From positions 31,573-95,572 of the forward strand of contig JAIXQH010000058.1 in NCBI GenBank assembly GCA_027484055.1: a DNA stretch of 64,000 nucleotides. The letters are read 5' to 3'. Positions 30,925 to 38,797 of the stretch are shown in pieces (the first letter of the stretch is position 1; each line of letters starts with the position of its first letter). Under the pieces are notes generated by a model, which saw only the letters and a list, made by a program, of their open reading frames with translations, was not told where the DNA came from and did no database searches. The DNA is from Verrucomicrobiaceae bacterium (GTDB lineage Bacteria > Verrucomicrobiota > Verrucomicrobiia > Verrucomicrobiales > Akkermansiaceae). Both the position numbers and the translations under genes were made by a program.

Positions 30925-31206
30925 GTCCTGATAATAATTGCAGACAAAACTAATCAAAAAACCGCTGTCTTCAACAGTGACCTCAGTGATTTTCGGGATA
31001 GTAGCAGATTTCGGGAAGTCTTCGAGGTAGAGTTCAAGAGCTCTTTAAGGTTGGCGATGGCTTCCATTTCGTAGGCACTGAAATTGAGGCAGACGGAAGG
31101 GGATGGAACGAGAGAAATGCTGGCAATGGTAAAGACGGAAGTCGCAAGCAGATTATCGTGAGTGGCCTAGCGTTGGTCCCGGCTACGCGCAAATCGTATT
31201 TGATTA

Positions 31207-31278
31207 TTTGTGTTTCTCGTAGTCTGCATATTTGTGTTTCTCGTAGTCTACATATTTGTGTTTCTCGTAGTCTGCATA
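31207..31278 (+). repeat. 24-base tandem repeat, three units
   Basis: Units are 31207-31230, 31231-31254 and 31255-31278, with unit 2 differing at one base. There are no spacers between units, so this is not a CRISPR array. The unit length is a multiple of 3 and the array is open in some frames. It abuts the 81-base repeat directly. Confidence 0.95.
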
Positions 31279-31280
31279 TG

Positions 31281-31361
31281 AAAATCGATGAAATAAGAAA
31301 GTCGCGCACCTCCGGCATGGAGGGCTTGGCGGATGAAATCCACCGCCACGGTGCGCCATCG
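31281..31361 (+). repeat. Dispersed 81-base repeat, copy 2
   Basis: This copy matches 29700-29780 with two mismatches (in the GGCATGG and GGCGGATG areas) and has the same orientation. It follows the 24-base tandem array after two bases. After the copy, the sequence continues into the ~46-base repeat at 31384. Confidence 0.85.
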
Positions 31362-31383
31362 CTTCTGGTATTCCACCGGCTCC

Positions 31384-31429
31384 GTCTAATCCTAGAAACT
31401 AGATTGAAATTCGACAGAAGGTAGCAAAC
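31384..31429 (+). repeat. Dispersed ~46-base repeat, copy 1
   Basis: The block begins GTCTAATCCTAGAAAC and runs through a GAAATTCGACAGAAGG core. It matches 33093-33138 with about six differences. This copy lacks the inverted repeat that follows copy 2. Confidence 0.75.
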
Positions 31430-31641
31430 TTAAGTCACATTCTGTAAATTGGCGAGCGAGGAACTTGTCCATTGATTCACGGGGCAGGCGCGGCCAATCC
31501 ATAAGAAGTCTGACTTTTGAGAATGTTTGAAAACACTTTGTCCATAAATCCTAGCCTAGAGATTTGCCAAGCCGCTCAATGCCAAGCTGCAATTGACGCT
31601 CTAGCTATTGTTCTACACGTTATGGAAAATGCTATCAGTCG

Positions 31642-32904
31642 CTAATTCGGTGAATCCCTGAAGACGAAGTTCGTTCCCACTAGGACACGAGTCCCCTTTT
31701 TCGCCGATTCTGAGGGAATCTCGGCGATTTGAGTAAATCCGGATTTGAAGGTTCCACGAACGATGACCTTCTCTCGCCCGTTGTTTTCTTTTCCAGCGAT
31801 TTCAGTGACCACCCAGACGATTTCGGATAGATCCACCCCTTCGGCGAGTTTCCCATCGCATTGAATTCTCGTCTTCAGTGGCAGCGGTTTGCCAGCATCG
31901 TCGTATTGCGGTGAGTAAAAATGGTAGCTCTGTTGATCTGGGTCGCCATCATTGGCATCGACCTTGCCGAGCTGGATGCCGCCTTCGATGATGTCTACTT
32001 CAAATTTAAGATTCTTGGGTGTGGTTTTTGCCACAACGGCGGGAATTTCGGCATCATGTCTTCTGCGGTCCTCGTTGTTCTGTTTGCGGCCGACTTTCCG
32101 TTCACCGGTCCGGTCAAGATTTTCGGAGTGATCGTTGTTCTTGGCGGAAGGGACTTGCGGCAAGTGCTTCGTGTAGCCGTGGCGGAATGAATCCGGTTCC
32201 ACTGGGGAAATCAAGAGATCGTCGAAGCGGTTCGTATGCGCCTCATGGCCCAGCAACCACAACTGAATCCCGTTCTCTAGTGAAGTCTCGGTGAGGCGAA
32301 TTTCCTTCAAAACCAACTCTCCACCGATTTTAAGATCCCAAGTTCCAGTCGCCAGATTCTGACAAATCCCGATCCGGATCCACTCCTGCGTCATCCCGGA
32401 AGGCCCGACCGCGGTAGAAACTCCAGTGGAAACCCAATACCCAGCGTGGTCCGGTAACGCATGGTAGGCATGCAAGGTCGCGGGCCTTCCCGGGGCTTCG
32501 GCAAAAAAGCCAAGAACGGCTCCATCAATGTCCATGAATTCCTCGCTTTTCCCGATCGAGCTGGCGGAAGGCCTCACCCAGATTTCGTAAAACGTCTTGT
32601 GATCCCGAGAAACCCGCTCGCCGTTAAAATGAATCGATGCATAGGGATTCCCAGCCACCGTTTCCAAACACTGCCCGGCCTCGTCCCCCTCCTCGCGAAC
32701 AATCTGGGCATCCCCTTGAAGCAATTGCAATCCACCACCAGCCCCCTTGAAAGCGCCCGCCTGATAGCCCTCGCTTTCCTCAAAGCGGATCAAGTGGTAA
32801 GGAAGCGACTCGCTCTCCGCACGCAAAACCCCGGTCGCCGCCATTATGCAACAAGCGAACTTAGCAACCCCAAGGGCGATTTGGAAATTGGCGATACGTC
32901 TCAT
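31642..32904 (-). CDS. Secreted protein of unknown function, laminin-G-like
   Basis: A 420-residue protein with a signal-like N-terminus (FACCIMAATGVLRAESES). Residues ~30-210 look like a concanavalin/LamG-type beta sandwich (YHLIRFEESEGYQAG ... WVRPSASSIGKSEEFMDIDGAVLGFF ... RFDDLLISP). The middle is charged and low in complexity (RKVGRKQNNEDRRRHDAE), and the C-terminal ~140 residues form another beta-rich domain (FYSPQYDDAGKPLPLKTRIQCDGKL). I do not recognise the family. It and the gene at 33401-34894 are both minus-strand secreted unknowns flanked by repeats. Confidence 0.65.
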   Translation of the reverse strand: MRRIANFQIALGVAKFACCIMAATGVLRAESESLPYHLIRFEESEGYQAGAFKGAGGGLQLLQGDAQIVREEGDEAGQCLETVAGNPYASIHFNGERVSRDHKTFYEIWVRPSASSIGKSEEFMDIDGAVLGFFAEAPGRPATLHAYHALPDHAGYWVSTGVSTAVGPSGMTQEWIRIGICQNLATGTWDLKIGGELVLKEIRLTETSLENGIQLWLLGHEAHTNRFDDLLISPVEPDSFRHGYTKHLPQVPSAKNNDHSENLDRTGERKVGRKQNNEDRRRHDAEIPAVVAKTTPKNLKFEVDIIEGGIQLGKVDANDGDPDQQSYHFYSPQYDDAGKPLPLKTRIQCDGKLAEGVDLSEIVWVVTEIAGKENNGREKVIVRGTFKSGFTQIAEIPSESAKKGTRVLVGTNFVFRDSPN

Positions 32905-33400
32905 GATTTTTTCAGATTGTGCTTAAGCATGGAACTACCCAACCCACTGTCACGCCAATAATTCCGCCGGAACTGCGCCGACAGGCGCGGATTTCATATA
33001 ACGATTCCATCGTGGGAAAGTAGCGTGAAAAATCAATAAAAGTTCCGATGTCTTTTATTTGGAATAGACCCCAACGCATCCCTCCAACTGTAGTCTAATC
33101 CTAGAAACCGGAATGAAATTCGACAGAAGGCAGCAAAGGAAGCGAAGTGTGTCGTTGCAATGAGTTCCATGAAAGAAATCTATCTTCGCTTCCTTTGCTG
33201 ACTTTTGTAATAAATCCATTTTCCTATTCTTATCGCTACGTCGGGAGCGCGGAGTTGGTGAAGATACCGAATTTTTTAACAGTCTGTAATTCCAGCAAGA
33301 TTTCTGTCGACTTGGGTGCTAGATCGAGATCACAAGCGGAATCACTTTGAGAAGCCCGGCTTTCTGAAACGTATCTAAAGATGGAGCGGATTAATTGATT
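32905..33400. other. Repeat-bearing spacer of about 495 bases
   Basis: No gene is supported. It contains copy 2 of the ~46-base repeat (33093-33138) and a perfect 17-base inverted repeat (33131-33147 with 33184-33200), listed separately. The remainder shows nothing I can name. Confidence 0.55.
33093..33200. repeat. Dispersed repeat copy 2 with a 17-base perfect inverted repeat
   Basis: The first part (33093-33138) matches 31384-31429. It runs into an inverted repeat whose arms, 33131-33147 (CAGCAAAGGAAGCGAAG) and 33184-33200, are exact reverse complements around a 36-base loop. This could be a folding RNA, a non-autonomous mobile element or a bidirectional transcription end. No T-run follows, which argues against a classic terminator. 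Confidence 0.85.
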
Positions 33401-34894
33401 TCAATGACTATCGACCGGAGAGATTCGCAGTATTTCCGTGGTCATTCGTAGGGATCGCACTTCTCCATCCGGCCACTTTCCAGTTAGGATCTCCAATGCT
33501 TTCCCATCGGAGAGGCTATTGCTGGAATTGATTTCGCTGATCTTCCTCGCATCCGCCCTGTCTTCGAATTTAAAGCGCAGATCCACCACGTCGTCATTCT
33601 CTCCGATGAGCGGCTCGATCTCCAGTGAACGTCGGATGGTTTCCTTATCTACGATTCTCTTCAAACTCGCCTTTTGTCCGGATTTCCCGATCAACCGCGT
33701 CTGACCAATCCCATCAAGAGCCACACGCACCAATGCCGGGTGGAGATTGCACATCTGCATAACATATTGTCTCATGCTATCGACCATCCTCTGACTTGGG
33801 GAATAGAAATACAAGCGTTGTCCGATGGGATCGTAGCCCGCGAAGCTCCCGCTAGAGTCAAGATTCTCGCCCAAATTCGGCACTACTTTTCGAAACCATT
33901 CTGTGGCATCCAGCACTTCGTGATCGAGAATGGAGCTTATCAGCGCTGGTGGTTTCACGGATGTGGTTAGAAGTAATTTCGTCCTTTCCGGCATGATTTG
34001 CTCCGCAAATGGGTCAGTTTGGTTTGATTCCGGACTTACTTTAAGAAACGAGGCAAGTTCTCCCGGACTCATAAGACAACTCATGATCCAACCTGCGCCT
34101 CCCACAAGCACGGGTTCATATTCATCGCTTCGTTGTTGAGGCCACAAGGAGCGAGACTCATTTCCTTTCTTCTGAATCATCACGACCTCGCGAAGCGGTG
34201 TGCCTTCCATGGACTCCAGCATGCCCAACACCTGTAGATCCAATCCCCGTTTGTCATCGAAGTCCCTAGCCACCCATAGCGGAGATCCTGCCTTCAGGAT
34301 GAACGCGGTATTCACTTCCAGACGTGGCTGATTCGGCACTTCGGCGGTGACTGCCAATCGGACATCCGCGAAGGAATCCGTATCGGCGAGTATGACTTCT
34401 GTCTCGATGGCCAGCGCACTTCCGTTAGCGCTCCAGTGGGTCTTGGAATTTTGCCCGGACCGGACACGAATCGACAACTCGGACACCGGTTTAGCATTCT
34501 CTGCCAGCGGTGCACCATCCGCCGCCACCTCGTAAAGGTTTACGTTCAGTTTGAGATGTTTCGGCAACGCATTCACTCGGAGAATTTCATGGACCGTGCA
34601 GAGATTGATCCACCCCCCCTTGGCAACCAGCCGTCCTGAAGTTGCATTCCAAAACAGCCAATCCAGCGATAGTTTCTGGTCGCCGGCATCAGGCATTGCA
34701 TTTTTGAGATCCCACAACTCGTCGCCATCTTTGAAAAACTGCGAATCCTCTGGCGCGGTCTTGCAGAGGACTCCCCCCCGTTTTCCAGCCTCGTCAAAAT
34801 AGCGGATCAACGGCACCTTCCATGCCACGATTTCCGCCGCGTTGCCGACGAAGATGCCTGCCGACCATAAAATCACGAGCGGCCATACTTTCAT
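33401..34894 (-). CDS. Secreted protein of unknown function
   Basis: A 497-residue protein from the Met at 34894, with a signal peptide (VWPLVILWSAGIFVGNAAE). The body is a mix of beta segments without a motif I can name (WKVPLIRYFDEAGKRGG, SLDWLFWNATSGRLV, VNLYEVAADGAPLAE). Near the C-terminus SPSQRMVDSMRQYVMQMCNLHPALVRVAL resembles the repeat region of secretin-type proteins, where short beta-alpha-beta modules occur, but this match is weak. Two upstream Met codons are in frame. It lies just downstream of rnpB in the same direction. Function unknown. Confidence 0.6.
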   Translation of the reverse strand: MKVWPLVILWSAGIFVGNAAEIVAWKVPLIRYFDEAGKRGGVLCKTAPEDSQFFKDGDELWDLKNAMPDAGDQKLSLDWLFWNATSGRLVAKGGWINLCTVHEILRVNALPKHLKLNVNLYEVAADGAPLAENAKPVSELSIRVRSGQNSKTHWSANGSALAIETEVILADTDSFADVRLAVTAEVPNQPRLEVNTAFILKAGSPLWVARDFDDKRGLDLQVLGMLESMEGTPLREVVMIQKKGNESRSLWPQQRSDEYEPVLVGGAGWIMSCLMSPGELASFLKVSPESNQTDPFAEQIMPERTKLLLTTSVKPPALISSILDHEVLDATEWFRKVVPNLGENLDSSGSFAGYDPIGQRLYFYSPSQRMVDSMRQYVMQMCNLHPALVRVALDGIGQTRLIGKSGQKASLKRIVDKETIRRSLEIEPLIGENDDVVDLRFKFEDRADARKISEINSSNSLSDGKALEILTGKWPDGEVRSLRMTTEILRISPVDSH

Positions 34895-34944
34895 GGATCT
34901 ATCCATCGCAGACCCCGCCACCCGTCACAAGTTGAAATCCAAAG

Positions 34945-35334
34945 GAGGTGCCGCCCCCCTGTAAGCCGGATTTTGTCCATCCCTTGCGGGACTGTACGGC
35001 CATTTCTCTCACCCCGCCGGAGCGGAGCGCCCTGCTTGCGCAGAGTGCGACTAATACCCGGAGGTGAACGAGCGGGCAGCTCTTCTCCTGTTCTGTCTTG
35101 CACCACGTGGGGTTTGCCATGCCGTCCGGTTACCCGGATTCGCGGTGGGCTCTTACTCCACCATTTCACCCTTGCCTGTGTCCTTGCGGACCATCGGCGG
35201 TATCTTTCTGCTGCACTTTCCGTCCGGGTTCCTCGCGGTTCCCGTCCCTCACTTTCATGAGGCGCGTTGCCCTATGGTGTCCGGACTTTCCTCACTCCCA
35301 CTTGCGTGAAACTGCGACCGTCCGGGGAGCGGCA
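34945..35334 (-). ncRNA. rnpB: RNase P RNA, bacterial class A
   Basis: The RNA is read on the minus strand, 5' end near 35334. It has the universal segments GAGGAAAGTCCGGACACC (plus-strand 35276-35293), GTAAGAGCCCACCGCG and a 3' end GACAAAATCCGGCTTACAGG. The P1 helix can be formed between the 5' arm GCCGCTCCCC (35324-35333) and the 3' arm GGGGGGCGGC (34950-34959), with one G-U pair. Length is about 390 nt. It is the catalytic subunit that trims tRNA 5' ends. The exact ends are estimated to a few bases. Confidence 0.95.
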
Positions 35335-35385
35335 GGCCGAGGCTGCGTCCCAGCGCCGCTCATTCCAAGCAAAAGCTGGAAATTT

Positions 35386-35919
35386 TTACCCGATGGCGAA
35401 CACGTCCAAGAAAAACCATCCAATCATCAGCACCCCCACCACCCCTTTAATCACCAGCCCGGCCACGGTCCCAACCACTGAGCCGACGCCCGACGCGGCG
35501 GCCGCGCGGCTGGCCTTTTTCGCAAATGCCAGCTCGCAGGCGAAGGCTCCGACTAGCGGTCCTAGCAGCAGGCCGAAGGGCAGGAAAAACAAGCCTACCA
35601 CGCTTCCGACCAACGCCCCCAGCGCTCCCCAACGAGTCCCGCCGAACCATTTCGCGCCCGCCGCGCCGCTGAGTAGCTCGAAAGTCTGGGAAATCGCCAT
35701 CAGCAGGATCAGCACCACGAAGGACCAGCCATTCAGCCCGGATTCCGCGCCTAGCATCAAGCGATGAGAAATGGCGGCGAGCAGCAGGATCAAATGTCCC
35801 GGCAGCACCGGTAGGATGCAGCCGACCGCGCCCGCAAGCAGCAGGCAGCCCGTCACCAGCCAAGCCGCGCCCGTGCCCACTCCTTCTAGCAGAGCCGTGG
35901 CGTGAAATAGGTCCCACAT
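35386..35919 (-). CDS. DUF456 membrane protein
   Basis: A 177-residue, very hydrophobic protein with several transmembrane helices, rich in Gly and Ala. It fits DUF456: AVGCILPVLPGHLILLLAAISH early on and ALGALVGSVVGLFFLPFGLLLGPLVGAFACELA in the middle, with a C-terminal SVVGTVAGLVIKGVVGVLMIGWFF. The family has no known function. It is upstream of rnpB on the same strand, with ~50 bases between its stop and the RNA. Confidence 0.85.
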   Translation of the reverse strand: MWDLFHATALLEGVGTGAAWLVTGCLLLAGAVGCILPVLPGHLILLLAAISHRLMLGAESGLNGWSFVVLILLMAISQTFELLSGAAGAKWFGGTRWGALGALVGSVVGLFFLPFGLLLGPLVGAFACELAFAKKASRAAAASGVGSVVGTVAGLVIKGVVGVLMIGWFFLDVFAIG

Positions 35920-36020
35920 GGTGCGAGGGATTTACACGCCTTCAGCGGATTCTGCAATCCTTCGCCTCGGTCTGGTGATTTTTTACTTAGACTCTGAGCG
36001 AGTCTGGTCTAGACCGGGTC

Positions 36021-36341
36021 ATGGATGAACTGACACGCGATCACGGACCGCAGCCACTTGACGGCTTGATGGACCGCTGGACTATGACCAATCATGAATT
36101 GGTGGAGGTTTCTGAGGAGCAACTGAATCACAAGCAGGTGCAAAAAGCGCGGAAGGGGCGGCAGTTGACGCTGCACCTGATGCAGAAGCTGATGCGGGCG
36201 GTGAATGAGGCAGCGCTGAGGAAACTGCCGAAGGAGCAGAAGGCGGCGTTTGTGCCTTATTTGCACAAGCATTTATTCAACTACGCAAAAGGCTACGATG
36301 CGGCATGGGTGGACCCGAATGAGGAGCTAATGCCGCAGTGA
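36021..36341 (+). CDS. Conserved small protein, first gene of an operon with an FAD oxidoreductase
   Basis: A 106-residue soluble, charged protein, probably all helical (QLNHKQVQKARKGRQLTLHLMQKLMRAVNEAALRKLPKEQKAAFVPYLHKHLF). I do not recognise the family. Its last codons overlap the GTG start of the next gene (GTGA at 36338-36341), so the two are translationally coupled. It could be a helper of the following two enzymes, but nothing in its sequence shows how. Confidence 0.6.
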   Translation: MDELTRDHGPQPLDGLMDRWTMTNHELVEVSEEQLNHKQVQKARKGRQLTLHLMQKLMRAVNEAALRKLPKEQKAAFVPYLHKHLFNYAKGYDAAWVDPNEELMPQ

Positions 36342-37354
36342 GCCAGGCGCAGGGCAAGTGGATCATCGTCGGCCAAGGACTTGCGGGGACTTGTCTGGCG
36401 TGGGAGCTGTGGCGGCGAGGGGTGAAATTTTTAATGATCGATCGCGGCGCAGGCGGTAGCTCGCGGGTGGCAGCGGGGATGGTGAATCCGGTGACGGGGA
36501 AAAACTTCGAGCCGAGCTGGCGGATTGCGGAGTTTTTACCCGAGGCGCTGGCGTTCTATGCCGAGGTGGAATCCAAGCTTTCGCGGCAGCTATGGTATCC
36601 ATTTCCGGTGCTGCGGCTGGCAGGTTCGGAGCGGGAGTGGCGGAAAATATGTGGGAAAATCGACCATCCGCAAGTGGCTCCGTGGGTGCTGGGCGAGCGA
36701 CCTGCCCCAGCGGGCTGGATAGGAGCGGTGGCCGTGAAGGGCGGTGGGCGACTGGATACGAGGGCATTTCTGGATGGATCACGTGAGTTTTTTACCGCCT
36801 GCGGGTGCTATGAGGTGGGGGAAATCTCCCAGCAGGATGAGTCGCCGTGGGTGATCCGCTGCGAAGGGGCGGCGGGCTTGCTGACGGAGCGCTACGGTAA
36901 GCCGCGCTGTGCGAAAGGGGAGATTCTCACGGTGCGTGCGGCGGGCTGGGACGAGACGCAGATCCGCATCGGTGCCGGCGGCTGGTTGGTGCCGCAGGGT
37001 GGGGGAGTTTTCCGAGTGGGCTCGACCTATGAGTGGGATGAACTGAACGATGAACCGACGCCAGCGGGGCGGCAGCGGGTGGAGGAAATCGCCAGCCGCT
37101 TGGGGGGAGGCGGAGGGTTCGAGGTGCTGGGGCACGCCGCGGGGGTCCGGCCGATTTTACGCCGCAGCGAGCCATTGATCGGTCCGGTGGCGGCGGGCGG
37201 CTGGATGTGCAATGCACTTGGCTCGAAGGGCTCACTTTACGCCCCTGGGCTGGCGGCACGCTTGGCTCGGTGGCTGGTCGATGGGGGGGTGGCTGAGCCC
37301 GAAGTGGACTTCCGGATTTTTTCACAGCACGCTCACGACCATGAATCTGACTGA
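36338..37354 (+). CDS. FAD-dependent oxidoreductase, DAO fold (MnmC(o)-like)
   Basis: A 338-residue flavoprotein. A dinucleotide-binding Rossmann motif opens the protein (WIIVGQGLAGTCLAWELWRRG), followed by SRVAAGMVNPVTGKNF, the glycine-rich region seen in D-amino-acid oxidase/glycine oxidase relatives. The C-terminus has GHAAGVRPILRRSEPLIGPV. The start is a GTG overlapping the preceding stop, and its stop overlaps the next gene by 14 bases. The next gene is an MnmM-type methylase. In Escherichia coli the DAO and methylase steps of the mnm5s2U34 tRNA pathway are fused in MnmC, so this pair could replace it. That role is inferred from synteny. Confidence 0.75.
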   Translation: MSQAQGKWIIVGQGLAGTCLAWELWRRGVKFLMIDRGAGGSSRVAAGMVNPVTGKNFEPSWRIAEFLPEALAFYAEVESKLSRQLWYPFPVLRLAGSEREWRKICGKIDHPQVAPWVLGERPAPAGWIGAVAVKGGGRLDTRAFLDGSREFFTACGCYEVGEISQQDESPWVIRCEGAAGLLTERYGKPRCAKGEILTVRAAGWDETQIRIGAGGWLVPQGGGVFRVGSTYEWDELNDEPTPAGRQRVEEIASRLGGGGGFEVLGHAAGVRPILRRSEPLIGPVAAGGWMCNALGSKGSLYAPGLAARLARWLVDGGVAEPEVDFRIFSQHAHDHESD

Positions 37355-37940
37355 GCGTTCCTTTCCGCCACGGCCAACGGTGCTGGCGCAGGACTTGCTC
37401 AAGCCGCAGATCCGGGCCGGGGACTGGGTCATCGACGCCACGGCGGGAAATGGGTATGATACGCTTTTCCTAGCAGAGTGTGTAGGCGCGAGTGGCCGGG
37501 TGCTCGCCTTCGATGTGCAGGAGGCTGCGCTAGTGGCCGCGCGGGAGCGGGTGGAAGAAATGCCGTGGGTGGAGTTTTTTCATCAATCTCACGGAGAAAT
37601 GGCCGAACATGCCGCAGCGGCGAGCGTGGCGGTGGTGATGTTCAATTTAGGCTACCTGCCGGGTGAAGATCATGCATTGACGACGGAAGTGAATGAGACC
37701 TTGGAGGCGCTGAAGGCGGCGCAGGGCTTGTTGAAGCCGGGCGGATTGCTGAGCGTCATTTGTTATCCAGGGCATCCCAGCGGCGCGGTGGAAGCAGCGG
37801 CAGTGGAAGAATGGATGGCGGGTTTACCCGCACTGGGCTGGCGCGTGGCGAAGTATGGGGCGCTGGGGACGCGGCGGGCAGCTCCGTTTTTATTGCTGGC
37901 GGCGAAGGGCGCTCAGGCGACTGGGTCGGCTTCTGCCTGA
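37341..37940 (+). CDS. SAM-dependent methyltransferase, MnmM (YtqB)-like
   Basis: A 199-residue Rossmann-fold methyltransferase (rRNA_methylase/PF06962 type). The SAM-binding motif I is DWVIDATAGNGYDTLFLAE, motif II LAFDVQEAALVAAR, and the acceptor-region motif is VVMFNLGYLPGEDHALTT, with SVICYPGHPSGAVEAAAV after it. This is the family to which Bacillus YtqB/MnmM belongs, which methylates nm5s2U34 to mnm5s2U34. ATG 37341 overlaps the upstream oxidoreductase by 14 bases. The activity is inferred from family and context. Confidence 0.8.
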   Translation: MNLTERSFPPRPTVLAQDLLKPQIRAGDWVIDATAGNGYDTLFLAECVGASGRVLAFDVQEAALVAARERVEEMPWVEFFHQSHGEMAEHAAAASVAVVMFNLGYLPGEDHALTTEVNETLEALKAAQGLLKPGGLLSVICYPGHPSGAVEAAAVEEWMAGLPALGWRVAKYGALGTRRAAPFLLLAAKGAQATGSASA

Positions 37941-38091
37941 ACTCGACGGCGAGTGCACCTTCTCCGCGTCGTAGAGTCCCATCCAGAAGCTGTGCTGGAG
38001 GTGCTGCACAGGTAAGTTTAGATTTCACCCAAATGCTTCGATCCGGTCTGCATACACGCAGATGAGTTTGTTTTTTCCAGCAGGAAGCCTT

Positions 38092-38316
38092 TCACGCGAG
38101 CGCGGCGATTTGGAAATGATTGACCATCAGGCGCGATGCCCACTCCATGCATGCAAGCACCTGATCCCGGTTCAGGGCAGGATAGGATTCGAGAATGTCA
38201 TCCACCGAATCCCCCGCCGCCAGAAACTCCATCACGGTCTGAACCGTGATGCGCGTCCCCCTCACCACGGGGCGCCCGTTGCAAACGGCAGGATCAATGA
38301 CGATATGGCTTTCCAT
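38092..38316 (-). CDS. DUF433 antitoxin-like protein, orphan
   Basis: A 74-residue protein typical of DUF433: MESHIVIDPAVCNGRPVVRGTRITVQTVMEFLAAGDSVDDILESYPALNRDQV. These short helix-turn-helix proteins usually sit just upstream of a DUF5615 PIN-like toxin, with overlapping start and stop. Here the stop codon is followed by GTG AAA GGC TTC CTG CTG in a GTGA overlap, exactly like a DUF5615 start, but the frame breaks after about 25 codons. The partner therefore looks destroyed and the antitoxin may be decaying too. Confidence 0.8.
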   Translation of the reverse strand: MESHIVIDPAVCNGRPVVRGTRITVQTVMEFLAAGDSVDDILESYPALNRDQVLACMEWASRLMVNHFQIAALA

Positions 38317-38434
38317 ACCCGAAACCTGCCGTAATCCAAGGCGGCTGACAAGTGCCTTGAAACCTAGCTCTACCCTGAAATTGGATTGGCACCGCCTTTG
38401 CCATAAGGAGCAGCGACACTCCTATCGCTGATTT

Positions 38435-38482
38435 CTATTCTTCAAGTTCGTCTGCAATCGCCGGATGATAGTCGATTCTCAT
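38435..38482 (-). pseudogene. 15-codon stub of a RelE/ParE-family toxin
   Basis: An ATG at 38482 overlaps the stop of the antitoxin gene by 4 bases (ATGA) and starts MRIDYHPAIADELEE before a TAG at 38437-38435. The N-terminus I-x-Y-H-P and A-x-E-L-x-E is typical of RelE/ParE toxins, which are normally about 90 residues. Sequence after the stop shows no continuing homology that I can follow. The toxin is thus truncated to 15 residues and inactive. Confidence 0.65.
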
Positions 38483-38703
38483 CCTCTCAGGCGGGTCATC
38501 AGGTCACTGTGTGAAATCGGAGTGACCGCCCCCGATTCCAATTCCGCATCCCGTGCCAACGCCAACGCCAGAGCATCCTCATCGCTGCGGTCTGCCGCAA
38601 GAGTGTAGGGATCATCGACGATTTCCCAGAGTGATGCAGCCAAGAGTGCCCGCTCCCTTGCGGGGAGGCGAAGTGCCTCAGGCGCGATTTCGTCGATACT
38701 CAT
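38479..38703 (-). CDS. Addiction-module antitoxin
   Basis: A 74-residue protein of the putative addiction module component family (TIGR02574-like). The signature is EALRLPARERALLAASLWEIVDD. Such antitoxins precede a RelE/ParE toxin. Its TGA stop overlaps the ATG of the toxin stub by 4 bases, which preserves the ancestral coupling. Without an intact toxin it is probably a leftover or a solitary antitoxin that could still neutralise a related toxin elsewhere in the genome. Confidence 0.75.
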   Translation of the reverse strand: MSIDEIAPEALRLPARERALLAASLWEIVDDPYTLAADRSDEDALALALARDAELESGAVTPISHSDLMTRLRG

Positions 38704-38797
38704 GGCCTTTCCTACGCCGAATCCACCGTCGTGATAGCGGGAATCTCGATCCGTATCTCAAACCATCCATCCTCCTCGCCTTCTTCTGAACCGGGAG

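Larger units (their letters stand above)
30925..31641. other. Repeat-rich spacer of about 700 bases
   Basis: No gene is supported here. It contains a three-unit 24-base tandem repeat (31207-31278), copy 2 of the 81-base repeat (31281-31361), and copy 1 of a ~46-base repeat (31384-31429). The three abut or nearly abut, which looks like accretion of small elements at one site. The rest is featureless. Confidence 0.6.

Noticed and set aside
31207..31278. Possible CRISPR array from the 24-base repeats
   Set aside because: The units are contiguous with no spacers and no cas genes are nearby, so it is a tandem repeat.
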